From contig CAIMWY010000332.1 of the NCBI GenBank assembly GCA_903845315.1, positions 1-13,756 of the forward strand: a stretch of DNA of 13,756 bases. Direction: 5' to 3'. The stretch comes from an uncultured Burkholderiales bacterium (lineage in GTDB: Bacteria; Pseudomonadota; Gammaproteobacteria; Burkholderiales; Burkholderiaceae). The translations under genes and the position numbers were made by a program. A model generated the notes under the pieces. The model saw only the letters and a program-made list of their open reading frames with translations, made no database searches and was not told the DNA's origin. How positions within the stretch are numbered: the first letter of the stretch is position 1; each line of letters starts with the position of its first letter. This document shows positions 1-7,790 of this stretch, in pieces.

Positions 1-889
1 CCCAATCTGCGGACACCCGCTGCCCCACACGCAACACCTCGCCCAAACCGCTCAGAGGAATCGCATTCATGCCAAAGGTCACCGCACCGTTGACGCGCGG
101 GTCTTGGCGGTAAGTCTGCAAGGTGTCGCCCACGGCAGGGTTGACCTCGGCGGTGTCGGGGTTGACATTGGGCATGGGGCAGCGTGGGCAGGGTTTGACG
201 GGTTTGAGCTGCACCGCCTCACCGTCGGTGGTCACGGTCATCGCCCCCACGCGGTCCTCGTCGTGCGCGCCCCAAGCCTCGGGCGTCTCACCGCGCAACA
301 CCACGTTGGCCCGAAAACGCCGCATGTCGACCGGGGTCTGCCCTTGTTGGACCAAGCGCGCATTGAGTTCATCCAAAGACGCGGTGCTGGTCACCAAGAT
401 CGGAAAGCCATCGCTGAATTGGTTGAACGCATCCACGCCTTGGGTCCACTCGCGGCTGGCCAGGCGAAAGTGCTCTGGGTCAAAGCGCACCAAGCGCAAC
501 GGACCTTGCCCCAAAAAGTCGCTGAACCATTGGGCTGCCAAGGGTCCCATCTCAAACGCGGGCACGGTGTCTTGCCACACCTGCACCTGTGTGGGCGCTT
601 CGGCCCGCTCGATGGACAGGTGCAAGGCCAGCATGCCGGGTGCGCGCAACACCAACTCGTCATGGCGCAACTCAGGCTGGATCAAGGCCATGCGGGGCAC
701 ACGGCGTTGGGTCAGCATCTGGCCTTGGGCATCGACCACCATCCAGGCTCGGTCCAAGTCCAAGCCGGTGTCGGTCAAGGTGGCGTGTTGCACCGAAATC
801 CCGGCACATGACTTGATGGGATAGACCCACAGTTGATCAATCAAAGCATGGCGCTGTGCGCTGTATGGGGTTGCTGCAGTCGAGGTCAT
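1..889 (-). CDS. MOSC-domain protein (YcbX/mARC-like), 3' end cut by window edge
   Basis: The leftward frame gives 296 residues and is open to the window edge, so the stop codon is missing, but family length (about 290 residues) suggests little is lost. The N-terminal part (WVYPIKSCAG, residues 21-30) matches the MOSC N-terminal beta-barrel domain. The C-terminal part holds the MOSC signature KPCPRCPMPNVNPDT around residues 232-246. In the mARC/YcbX group the second cysteine of this C-x-x-C (C237 here) binds the molybdenum of the sulfurated pterin cofactor. Such proteins reduce N-hydroxylated compounds or act in detoxification; the substrate here cannot be read from sequence. The ATG at 889 is the only ATG in frame near the domain start, but the Shine-Dalgarno AGGAGG (905-910) is 15 nt away, longer than usual, so a start slightly inside is possible. 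The gene diverges from the FAD monooxygenase gene at 922. Confidence 0.9.
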   Translation of the reverse strand, partial: MTSTAATPYSAQRHALIDQLWVYPIKSCAGISVQHATLTDTGLDLDRAWMVVDAQGQMLTQRRVPRMALIQPELRHDELVLRAPGMLALHLSIERAEAPTQVQVWQDTVPAFEMGPLAAQWFSDFLGQGPLRLVRFDPEHFRLASREWTQGVDAFNQFSDGFPILVTSTASLDELNARLVQQGQTPVDMRRFRANVVLRGETPEAWGAHDEDRVGAMTVTTDGEAVQLKPVKPCPRCPMPNVNPDTAEVNPAVGDTLQTYRQDPRVNGAVTFGMNAIPLSGLGEVLRVGQRVSADW

Positions 890-921
890 GCGCCATTGTG
901 CCGCCCTCCTACAATTGTCGA
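890..921. promoter_or_regulatory. 32-bp divergent intergenic region (MOSC gene / FAD monooxygenase)
   Basis: This short gap separates two divergent starts. On the minus strand it contains AGGAGG (905-910), the likely Shine-Dalgarno of the MOSC gene. On the plus strand TACAAT (910-915) looks like a -10 box whose expected start point falls at or next to the ATG at 922. The perfect 8-bp palindrome ACAATTGT lies at 911-918. No convincing -35 box is seen for either direction, so the promoters may reach into the opposing coding sequences. Confidence 0.4.
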
Positions 922-2043
922 ATGGCTCAAAAATTGGATGTGTGTATTCGTGGCGACGGCATGGTCGGGCGCACTTTGGCGCTGCTGCTGGCGCGTCAAC
1001 GCTTGCGAGTTGGCCTGGTCACCTCCGAGCCCAAAACAAACCAAGACGTGAGGGCCTACTCACTCAACAAGGCTTCACGCGACTTGCTCACTGAACTGCG
1101 CTGCTGGCCAGATGCCCAGCACGCCATCGCCGTGCAAGACATGCGTGTGTGGGGTGATGACGGTGGCTTTGTGCACTTTGCCAGCCCCACACCCGAAGGC
1201 TTGAGCTGGATCGTAGATGTACCCGTGCTGGAGGCCCAATTGGCCGAGGCCGTGCGCTACCAGTCCGACATTGCCTGTTTGACGGCGCCTGCGCCTGCCG
1301 CACTCACCGTGGTGTGCGAAGGCCGCCACAGCATCACCCGCGACGAATTGGGGGTGAGCTTTGAGACCCTGCCCTACCAGCAACACGCCGTGGCCGCACG
1401 CGTGCGTGGCGGCGTGCCCCACCGCCAACAGGCCCTGCAATGGTTCCACCAAGGCACACACGGGTTAGAAATTTTGGCACTGCTGCCCCTGGGCGGCCCG
1501 CACGGCGACAGCGCGGCAGTGGTGTGGTCGCTTCCACCTGAGCGCGCCAGCGCCATGCTGGCATTGGACGCCCCCGCTTTTGCCAGTGCCCTGCAAGACG
1601 CCAGCCACGGCCTATTGGGACAACTCGAACTCACCAGCGAACGCGCCATGTGGCCACTGCAACTGGCACGCGCCGAGCACTGGATGGGCACATTGGCTGA
1701 TGGCAGTGCCTGGGCGCTGGCGGGCGACGCCGCACACACCATCCACCCCCTGGCGGGGCTTGGGCTCAACCTAGGGCTGGCCGATGCCGCTGCGTTGGCG
1801 CAGGTGCTGAAAAGCCGCGATGGTGCCGACTACTGGCGCAGCGTGGGTGACCGCCACTTGCTGCGTCGCTACGAGCGCGCCCGCAAAGCCGACATGCTGC
1901 CGACTTGGCTGGCTTGCGACAGCTTGCAGCGCTTGTTCGCCCACCCACACGCCAGCGTGCAGGCCTTGCGCAACTGGGGCATGTCTGGTTTTGACAGCCT
2001 AGCCCCCTTGAAGCGCTGGACCATGCAGCAAGCCATGCAATGA
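922..2043 (+). CDS. UbiH/UbiF/VisC-family FAD-dependent monooxygenase
   Basis: The product (373 residues) is a flavin aromatic hydroxylase of the group that includes the ubiquinone-ring hydroxylases UbiH, UbiF and UbiI. The N-terminal Rossmann motif is GDGMVG (residues 11-16), with the acidic residue expected at the end of strand two at E36. The second FAD motif, GDAAHTIHPLAGLGLNLG (about 268-285), is textbook for this family. The middle DG motif is altered: residues 132-140 read CEGRHSITR, with Glu where Asp is usual. The following YQQHAVAARV block is conserved. The start at ATG 922 places the FAD motif at the usual distance; a longer frame from 856 would overlap the divergent MOSC start and lacks support. 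No Shine-Dalgarno precedes 922. The stop overlaps dsbC by ATGA. Ubiquinone biosynthesis is the likely role, but which ring position it hydroxylates is not readable. Confidence 0.88.
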   Translation: MAQKLDVCIRGDGMVGRTLALLLARQRLRVGLVTSEPKTNQDVRAYSLNKASRDLLTELRCWPDAQHAIAVQDMRVWGDDGGFVHFASPTPEGLSWIVDVPVLEAQLAEAVRYQSDIACLTAPAPAALTVVCEGRHSITRDELGVSFETLPYQQHAVAARVRGGVPHRQQALQWFHQGTHGLEILALLPLGGPHGDSAAVVWSLPPERASAMLALDAPAFASALQDASHGLLGQLELTSERAMWPLQLARAEHWMGTLADGSAWALAGDAAHTIHPLAGLGLNLGLADAAALAQVLKSRDGADYWRSVGDRHLLRRYERARKADMLPTWLACDSLQRLFAHPHASVQALRNWGMSGFDSLAPLKRWTMQQAMQ

Positions 2044-2789
2044 CACCTCACCTTGGACACCCGATGACACGTACACGGCAACATTTCGCGCTCGCCGCAG
2101 TTCTCTGGCTTTTGGCAGGCTCCGCCTGGGCCCAAGGCCATGAAGCCACCATCCGCAAGAACCTGAGCGAGCGCATTCCGCAACTGCCCAAGATCGAGGA
2201 AATCAACCGAACGCCCATGAGCGGTTTGTACGAAGTACGTTTGAACGGCAACGAGATTTACTACAGCGACGCCGACGGCAACTTCCTGATCCAAGGCAAC
2301 CTGATCGACACCAAAAGTCGCCGCAACCTGACCGAAGAGCGTGAAGCCAAACTGGGCGCCATCGACTTTGCCAGCCTGCCCCTCAAAGACGCCATCCAGA
2401 TCGTGCGTGGCAACGGCAAGCGCAAGTTGGCGGTGTTCGAAGACCCCAACTGTGGCTATTGCAAGCGCTTCGAGCGTGACTTGGCCAAAGTCGACAACGT
2501 CACCATCTACCTGTTCCTCTACCCCATCCTGGGTCAGGACTCGTCCGACAAATCACGCAATGTCTGGTGCGCCAAAGACCCTGCCGCCGCTTGGGCACAG
2601 GTCATGGGTGAAGGTCGCATCGCCAATGCATCGGCTTGCGACACCTCGGCCATTGCACGCAATGTTGAGTTTGGTCGCAAGTTCAAAATCACCGGCACGC
2701 CCACCTTGGTGGCGCAAGACGGCGCCCGCGTGCCGGGTGCCATCAACACCCAACAAATTGAAAAACTCTTGGCCGACGCCAGCAAGTAA
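2040..2789 (+). CDS. dsbC: DsbC/DsbG-type periplasmic thiol:disulfide isomerase
   Basis: The protein (249 residues from this start) isomerises wrong disulfides in exported proteins as a periplasmic dimer kept reduced by DsbD. The N-terminus carries a signal peptide: RTR, a hydrophobic run LAAVLWLLAG and an AWA cleavage site before QG (about residue 32). A DsbC dimerisation domain follows (about 35-110), then a thioredoxin fold with active site C-G-Y-C (C138, C141), a cis-Pro loop TGTPT (P221), and a second cysteine pair (C177 and C200) spaced like the structural disulfide of E. coli DsbC. The CGYC active site is that of DsbC; DsbG usually has CPYC. The ATG at 2040 overlaps the upstream stop (ATGA), which favours coupling. 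ATG 2064 would give a more compact signal peptide (MTRTRQHF...) and is a real alternative. Neither has a clear Shine-Dalgarno. Confidence 0.92.
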   Translation: MTPHLGHPMTRTRQHFALAAVLWLLAGSAWAQGHEATIRKNLSERIPQLPKIEEINRTPMSGLYEVRLNGNEIYYSDADGNFLIQGNLIDTKSRRNLTEEREAKLGAIDFASLPLKDAIQIVRGNGKRKLAVFEDPNCGYCKRFERDLAKVDNVTIYLFLYPILGQDSSDKSRNVWCAKDPAAAWAQVMGEGRIANASACDTSAIARNVEFGRKFKITGTPTLVAQDGARVPGAINTQQIEKLLADASK

Positions 2790-2795
2790 ACACCT

Positions 2796-3248
2796 ATGGC
2801 ACATACCCCCATCACCCCTGACAGCGCCGCTGGCGTGTTGATTCAACGCTTGGGCTACGCGGGCTTGATTCCGTTTGTCACCCTGGCCTTGCTGATGTGG
2901 ATCGTGACCCCCGAAGCGCACCCCTTGGTGGCGATTGCCTTGACCTCTTACGCCGCCACCATCTGCGCCTTTTTGGGCGGTATCCACTGGGGCATTGGCC
3001 TGCGGCACAACGCACCCTCGCGCAAACTGCACATGGTGTGGGGCGTGGTGCCCTCGTTGGTGGCCTGGGTTGGGGTGATGATGCCGGCCTACGCTGGCCT
3101 GCCCGTGCTGGCCGTGTTGCTGGTGGCTTGTTATTTGGTGGACCGCAAAACCTGGGCCGAAGCCGGCCTGCGCGACTGGATGACCTTGCGTTTTCGTTTG
3201 ACTGTGGTGTCCACGCTCTCATGCTTGCTGGGCGCTGCGTCCACCTGA
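2796..3248 (+). CDS. DUF3429-like small integral membrane protein
   Basis: This 150-residue protein is mostly hydrophobic with about four or five predicted membrane segments: roughly 14-37, 42-69, 79-97, 102-114 and perhaps 131-147. The motif FLGGIHWG at 59-66 is the hallmark I associate with DUF3429 proteins (TMEM69-like). The family has no established function. The gene starts 6 nt after dsbC and ends 16 nt before the M61 peptidase gene, which places it within the same rightward run. The short basic segments (RHNAPSRK, DRKTWAEAGLRDW) are loops. Recognition is by motif memory only; the hydrophobic pattern is what the sequence shows directly. Confidence 0.82.
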   Translation: MAHTPITPDSAAGVLIQRLGYAGLIPFVTLALLMWIVTPEAHPLVAIALTSYAATICAFLGGIHWGIGLRHNAPSRKLHMVWGVVPSLVAWVGVMMPAYAGLPVLAVLLVACYLVDRKTWAEAGLRDWMTLRFRLTVVSTLSCLLGAAST

Positions 3249-3264
3249 GCCCATAGTCCACGCC

Positions 3265-5151
3265 ATGACACGCACGATCCATCGCAAAGCGCTTGGCAAA
3301 GCCGCCATGCCGTCCAACAGCAACATCCAACCAAACGCCACTCGGCACACCGACCCTCAAATTCACTACCGCATCGAACTGGCCGATCTGCACGCCCACC
3401 TGTATGGCGTGACCCTCACCATCGACCAACCCCACGCGAACCAAGGCGTGTCTTTGCCGGTGTGGATTGCGGGCAGCTACATGGTGCGCGAGTTTTCCAA
3501 GCAACTCATCTCGCTCACCGCGCGTCAAGGCAACCATTCCGTAGCGCTGCAGCAGTTGGACAAATGCAGTTGGCAAGTGGACTGCGCAGCCGACATGCCG
3601 CTCACCCTGCACTACCAGGTGCATGCGCACGACAACTCGGTGCGCACCGCATGGCTCGATGCACAGCGCGGCTTCTTCAACGCCACCAGCCTGTGCTTGT
3701 GCGTGGCAGGGTGTGAAGACCAGCTCCATGCGATGACCCTGGTGCCGCACACTGCCCTGCCCACTTGGGCATTGGCCACGGGTCTCACGCCCTTGAAGGT
3801 CAACCCGCGTGGCTTTGGCAGCTATGTGGCGGCCGACTATGACGAGCTGGCCGACTGCCCCGTCGAGATGGGCGCGTTCTGGTCTGGCCACTTCACCGCG
3901 TGTGGTGTGCCGCACCGCTTTGTGGTGGCCGGTGCCACACCCACCTTCGATGGCGAGCGTTTGCTGCAAGATGCCCAAAAAATTTGCGAAACGGCCCTGC
4001 GCTTTTGGCATGGCAACCAGCGCGCGCACATTCCGCACACGCGCTATGTGTTCATGCTCAACGCAGTCGGCGAGGGCTACGGGGGCTTGGAGCACCGCAA
4101 CTCCACCGCCTTGATTTGTCAACGCGCCGACCTGCCACGGCTGAGCGACACCCCCGCACGCAGCGACGCACTCAAAACCAAAGTGGGCAAGCCCAACGAC
4201 GGCTACACCACCTTGCTGGGGCTGATCAGCCACGAGTACTTTCACACCTGGAATGTCAAGCGACTGCGCCCGGCAGAGTTTGCACGCTACGACTACACGC
4301 AAGAAAACTACACCGAACTGCTGTGGTTTTTTGAGGGTTTCACCAGCTATTACGACGACAAACTGTTGCGCCGCGCCGGCTTGATCGATGATGCACACTA
4401 CCTGCGCCTGCTCAACAAAACCATCAACCAAGTGCTGCAAACACCGGGACGCTGGGTGCACAGCGTGGCGCAATCGAGCTTTGAAGCCTGGACCAAGTAC
4501 TACCGGGCCGACGCCAACACCCCCAACCTGACGGTGAGCTACTACACCAAAGGCGCGTTGATCGCCCTGTGCCTAGACTTGGCCCTGCGCCAGCATGGGG
4601 TGAAGAACCACCGCATCAGCTTGGACCACGTGATGCGCGGCCTGTGGCAGCGTTGCCAAGGCGGCCCCATGCACGAAGCCGATTTGTTGACCGTATTGCA
4701 CGAACTCACAGGCCGCTCGTGGGCACGCGAGATCAAAGCCTGGGTGCATGGCACACGCGACTTGCCACTGCAAGACGCACTCACCGCACACGGTGTGGCC
4801 GTACACCACGACCCAGCACAACTGGCGCAACGCTTGGGGCTGCGGGTGAGCGAAGACCACAGCATCCAGATCAAGCAAGTGCTCAGCGGCAGCGCAGCCC
4901 ACGCCGCAGGCTTGGCACCGGGCGATGAGTGGTTGGGCGTGGAGATCGGCGGTAAAACCGCCAGCGCTTGGCGCTTGAAAAAGCTCGACGACTTGTTGCT
5001 CTATGTGGGACGCGCCAAGAAGGTGACGGCGCTGGTCAGTCGCGACCGTCAGTTGCTGCGTTTGCCTTTGAACTTGCCCGCTGTCAAAGCACACGCCAGT
5101 TGGCGTTTGTCCATCCTGGACGAGGCCAAAGTGACTGCTTGGTTGGACTGA
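3265..5151 (+). CDS. M61-family metallopeptidase (glycyl aminopeptidase-like) with PDZ domain
   Basis: The protein has 628 residues from this start. The zinc site is SHEYFHTWNVKRLRP, with H323, E324 and H327. The third ligand is most likely E357 in WFFEGFTSYYDD, the gluzincin glutamate of M61 enzymes. An upstream YGGLEHRNS block (272-280) is the substrate amino-end binding loop typical of the family. The N-terminal beta domain begins at IHYRIELADLHAHLY, and a PDZ-like domain (about 527-610, SAAHAAGLAPGDEWLGVEI) closes the protein. No signal peptide is visible, so it is probably cytoplasmic. Known relatives remove N-terminal Gly or Ala; the physiological substrate is unknown. ATG 3307 is an equally possible start, removing 14 poorly conserved residues; neither has a clear ribosome binding site. 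It is the last gene of the rightward run. Confidence 0.93.
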   Translation: MTRTIHRKALGKAAMPSNSNIQPNATRHTDPQIHYRIELADLHAHLYGVTLTIDQPHANQGVSLPVWIAGSYMVREFSKQLISLTARQGNHSVALQQLDKCSWQVDCAADMPLTLHYQVHAHDNSVRTAWLDAQRGFFNATSLCLCVAGCEDQLHAMTLVPHTALPTWALATGLTPLKVNPRGFGSYVAADYDELADCPVEMGAFWSGHFTACGVPHRFVVAGATPTFDGERLLQDAQKICETALRFWHGNQRAHIPHTRYVFMLNAVGEGYGGLEHRNSTALICQRADLPRLSDTPARSDALKTKVGKPNDGYTTLLGLISHEYFHTWNVKRLRPAEFARYDYTQENYTELLWFFEGFTSYYDDKLLRRAGLIDDAHYLRLLNKTINQVLQTPGRWVHSVAQSSFEAWTKYYRADANTPNLTVSYYTKGALIALCLDLALRQHGVKNHRISLDHVMRGLWQRCQGGPMHEADLLTVLHELTGRSWAREIKAWVHGTRDLPLQDALTAHGVAVHHDPAQLAQRLGLRVSEDHSIQIKQVLSGSAAHAAGLAPGDEWLGVEIGGKTASAWRLKKLDDLLLYVGRAKKVTALVSRDRQLLRLPLNLPAVKAHASWRLSILDEAKVTAWLD

Positions 5152-5196
5152 AGCCCTTGGCTTTCAGCGCTGAGTGTTCGACGCTCTGCCAAAAGG

Positions 5197-5230
5197 CCTG
5201 AGCCCCACAGGCGGTCTAGTTGGCCTCAGG
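5197..5230 (-). terminator. Possible terminator of the paaG-paaI-paaK operon
   Basis: On the minus strand CCTGAG (5230-5225, overlapping the paaK stop codon) can pair with CTCAGG (5202-5197) across a 22-nt loop, followed by CCTTTT (5196-5191). The loop is long and the T-run short, so this is a weak candidate. The same 74-bp convergent gap holds a small hairpin GAGTG-TTCGA-CGCTC (5172-5186) that could act for the M61 gene, but without a T-run. Confidence 0.3.
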
Positions 5231-6545
5231 TGACAAGCCGCAAATCCACCACACGCTTGGCCTTGCCTTGGCTGCGCTCCACGCCGCCTTCGGCCTTCAG
5301 GTCCACCGCAATGCTGGTGCCCACAAAGGTCTTCACATCGTGCTGCAACTGCTGCGCCGCTGCGCGTGCAGCCTGGCCGTGGGGGTCCACGCCAGGGCGT
5401 GTTTCCACCACCACTTTGAGGCTATCCATCGGACCTTCGCGGGTCAGCACGCATTGGTAATGCGGCGCCAGTTCGGGGCGCTTCAAAATGAATTCTTCAA
5501 TCTGTGAGGGGAACACATTCACGCCACGCACGATCATCATGTCGTCGCTGCGGCCCGTGATTTTTTCCATGCGACGCATGCTGCGCGCGGTGCCTGGCAA
5601 CAAACGCGTGAGGTCACGCGTGCGGTAACGGATGATGGGCAGTGCTTCTTTGGTCAAGCTGGTGAACACCAACTCGCCCATCTCGCCGTCGGCCACCGGC
5701 TCACCCGTGTCGGGGTGGATGATCTCGGGGTAGAAATGGTCTTCCCAAATGGTTGGGCCGTCTTTGGTCTCCACACATTCACTGGCCACACCGGGGCCCA
5801 TCACTTCGGAGAGTCCATAGATGTCGACCGCGTCGATGCCCATGCGTTGCTCAATGGCGCGGCGCATGTCGTTGGTCCACGGCTCGGCACCAAAAATACC
5901 CAAGCGCAAACTCGACTCGGCCGCCGACAAGCCCTGACGCTCAAACTCATCGGCAATGGCCAACATGTAGCTGGGCGTCACCATGATTAGGTCGGGCTTG
6001 AAGTCGCGAATCAGTTGCACCTGGCGCTCGGTCTGCCCGCCGCCAAACGGCACCACCGTCAGCCCCAAACGCTCGGCGCCATAGTGCGCGCCCAAGCCCC
6101 CGGTGAACAAACCGTAGCCATAGCTCACATGCACCATGTCGCCGGGCCGAGCGCCCGCCGCACGGATGCTGCGGGCCACCACGTGGGACCACACGTCGAT
6201 GTCGTTTTGCGTATAAGCCACCACCGTGGGTTTGCCCGTGGTGCCGCTGGACGCATGAATGCGCACACACTGTTCGCGTGGCACGGCCAACATGCCAAAC
6301 GGGTAGTTGTCGCGCAAGTCAGCTTTGGTGGTGAACGGAAACTTGGCCAAGTCGGCCAAGCTTTTGCAGTCGCTCGGGTGCACGCCCACCGCATCAAACT
6401 TGGCGCGGTAGGCGGGTGAATTGGCATAGGCCTGATGCAGCGTGGCTTGCAGGCGCTTGAGTTGCAAGGCGCGCAGTTCGTCGGTGCTGGCCTTTTCAAT
6501 CGGCTCTAGCGGAAACTGCTTTACAAAAGATGGAGAGGGTTTCAT
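5226..6545 (-). CDS. paaK: Phenylacetate-CoA ligase
   Basis: PaaK (439 residues) activates phenylacetate with ATP and CoA to phenylacetyl-CoA, AMP and pyrophosphate, the entry step of the aerobic hybrid phenylacetate pathway in the cytoplasm. The adenylate-forming P-loop reads HASSGTTGKP (97-106), followed by VVAYT. A block YGLSEVMGPG with downstream DGPTIWEDHFYPE matches the PaaK adenylate/aryl-binding region, and RTRDLTRLLPG precedes the mobile C-terminal domain (GRSDDMMIVRGVNVFPSQIEE). Length and all blocks match full-length PaaK. The start at ATG 6545 overlaps the paaI stop (ATGA), indicating coupling. An open frame continues upstream inside paaI but encodes no family-like sequence, so the longer version is rejected. 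Confidence 0.96.
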   Translation of the reverse strand: MKPSPSFVKQFPLEPIEKASTDELRALQLKRLQATLHQAYANSPAYRAKFDAVGVHPSDCKSLADLAKFPFTTKADLRDNYPFGMLAVPREQCVRIHASSGTTGKPTVVAYTQNDIDVWSHVVARSIRAAGARPGDMVHVSYGYGLFTGGLGAHYGAERLGLTVVPFGGGQTERQVQLIRDFKPDLIMVTPSYMLAIADEFERQGLSAAESSLRLGIFGAEPWTNDMRRAIEQRMGIDAVDIYGLSEVMGPGVASECVETKDGPTIWEDHFYPEIIHPDTGEPVADGEMGELVFTSLTKEALPIIRYRTRDLTRLLPGTARSMRRMEKITGRSDDMMIVRGVNVFPSQIEEFILKRPELAPHYQCVLTREGPMDSLKVVVETRPGVDPHGQAARAAAQQLQHDVKTFVGTSIAVDLKAEGGVERSQGKAKRVVDLRLVT

Positions 6546-6976
6546 TCGGGAATCACCGTTCCTTGAATTTGAGCGCTCTTGCCACGGAACATGGCAATGG
6601 TGTCGCCGTGCTGGTTGGTCACGCGCATGTCGTAAATGCCGTGGCGACCCGACAGCGTTTGCTCCACGCCCTCGCACGTCAACACGTCACCCAACTTGGC
6701 GGGTTTCAAAAACTCAATGCTGCATCCAGCAGCCACCGCCACTTTGTTGTAGCTGTTGCAGGCGAAGGCAAAGGTTGAATCGGCCAAGGTGAAGATGAAG
6801 CCCCCGTGGCAAATTTGGTGACCGTTCAAGTGCAGTTCGCGAACCGGCATGCGCAATACGGCACGGCCAGGTTCGCATTTCAAAATTTCAATGCCCATGG
6901 TGTCTTTGGTGGCGGTATCCACCGCAAACATGGCGCTGGCCACTTGCTGGGCCAAGGTGTGTGCGTCGGTACTCAT
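6542..6976 (-). CDS. paaI: PaaI hotdog-fold acyl-CoA thioesterase
   Basis: The product (144 residues) is a single-domain hotdog thioesterase of the PaaI group. These enzymes hydrolyse phenylacetyl-CoA and hydroxylated or dead-end aryl-CoA esters, freeing CoA when the pathway stalls. The signature is NGHQICHGGFIFTLADSTFAF (about 51-71); the Asp in TLADS is the expected catalytic acid, and the HGG segment positions the thioester. The substrate-end strand SIEFLKPAKLGDVL is also typical. The start is either ATG 6976 (its A is the last base of the paaG stop TGA) or GTG 6979, one codon upstream; I use the ATG. It lies between paaG and paaK with overlapping ends on both sides, so all three are translated from one message. 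Confidence 0.95.
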   Translation of the reverse strand: MSTDAHTLAQQVASAMFAVDTATKDTMGIEILKCEPGRAVLRMPVRELHLNGHQICHGGFIFTLADSTFAFACNSYNKVAVAAGCSIEFLKPAKLGDVLTCEGVEQTLSGRHGIYDMRVTNQHGDTIAMFRGKSAQIQGTVIPE

Positions 6977-7782
6977 CACTCGCCTTTGAACATCGCAGGG
7001 CGTTTTTCTAAAAAGGCACTCACGCCTTCAATGTAGTCGTGCGTGCAGCCGAGTGCCGCTTGCGCATCACGCTCGGCGTCAAGATGCTCAGTGAACGTGC
7101 GCGTGCCCGCATCGCGCAGCAAATGACGCGTGGCCACCAAGGCCTTGGTGGGCATCACCGCCAGCTTGTCGGCCATGGCACATGCTGCAGCCACACTGTC
7201 TTCGGCCACCTCCCAAATCAGGCCCCAGGCCTTGGCTTGTTCAGCGCCCAGCTTGTCGCCCGTCATGGCCAAGGCCATGGCACGCGCCATGCCCAAGCGC
7301 TCGACCAACCACCAGCTGCCACCGGCATCTGGAATCAAGCCGATCTTGCTGAAAGCTTGTATGAAGCTGGCGTTGGGTGCAGCGATCACGATGTCGCAAC
7401 ACAGGGCCAGCGATGCGCCAGCACCTGCGGCCACGCCATTGATGGCAGCCACAGTAGGCACACGCAGGTTTTGCAACTTACGCGCCGTGGGGTTGAAGGC
7501 TTGGTCAATCACCGGGCCTGGGTTGGCGCGCGCCATCAAATCAGGTCCGGGCGCAAAGTCGAACTCCGACAAATCAGCACCGGCACAAAAACCTCTGCCA
7601 GCACCTGTCATGACCATGGCGCGGATGGCCGAATTGGCCTCAACCCGGTCGCACGCCGCCCACAATTCACGGTGCATTTGACGGGTAAAACTGTTGAGGG
7701 CTTGGGGGCGGTTGAGTGTGACAACGGCGACCTGGCCGCGTTCTTCGTACAAGACGGTATCCGTCTCCGTGGGTGCTGTCAT
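6976..7782 (-). CDS. paaG: 1,2-epoxyphenylacetyl-CoA isomerase (crotonase family)
   Basis: PaaG (268 residues) converts ring-1,2-epoxyphenylacetyl-CoA to the oxepin form and also shifts double bonds in later intermediates. The crotonase fold shows GAGRGFCAGADL (60-71), which forms part of the CoA-binding oxyanion-hole region, and GVAAGAGASLALCCDIVIAA (116-135). At the two catalytic acid positions of hydratases, the first Glu is absent (AGAS in place of GCE), and the acid at the second region is D152 in LIPDAGGSWWLV. This is the PaaG pattern and argues against a normal hydratase. The C-terminus EGVSAFLEKRPAMF is conserved. ATG 7782 is preceded by AGGAG (7791-7795) at 8 nt, which decides the start over an upstream ATG at 7815. 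First gene of the leftward operon; likely controlled by the operator at 7814-7831. Confidence 0.93.
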   Translation of the reverse strand: MTAPTETDTVLYEERGQVAVVTLNRPQALNSFTRQMHRELWAACDRVEANSAIRAMVMTGAGRGFCAGADLSEFDFAPGPDLMARANPGPVIDQAFNPTARKLQNLRVPTVAAINGVAAGAGASLALCCDIVIAAPNASFIQAFSKIGLIPDAGGSWWLVERLGMARAMALAMTGDKLGAEQAKAWGLIWEVAEDSVAAACAMADKLAVMPTKALVATRHLLRDAGTRTFTEHLDAERDAQAALGCTHDYIEGVSAFLEKRPAMFKGE

Positions 7783-7790
7783 GGGGTAAT

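Noticed and set aside
104..811. Plus-strand open frames of more than 230 codons.
   Set aside because: They lie opposite the MOSC gene, whose translation shows clear family motifs; the antisense proteins show none.
2878..4473. Very long open frame (531 codons) on the minus strand opposite the DUF3429 and M61 genes.
   Set aside because: It runs antisense through the conserved HEYFH zinc site, has no ribosome site or recognisable domain, and its composition (Gln-, Val-, Ala-, His-rich, then Arg/Pro-rich) is typical of a frame mirrored from a GC-biased gene.
6546..6677. N-terminal extension of paaK by 44 residues.
   Set aside because: It lies inside paaI, is Arg/His-rich and unlike any PaaK start; the ATGA overlap at 6545 gives the normal family length.
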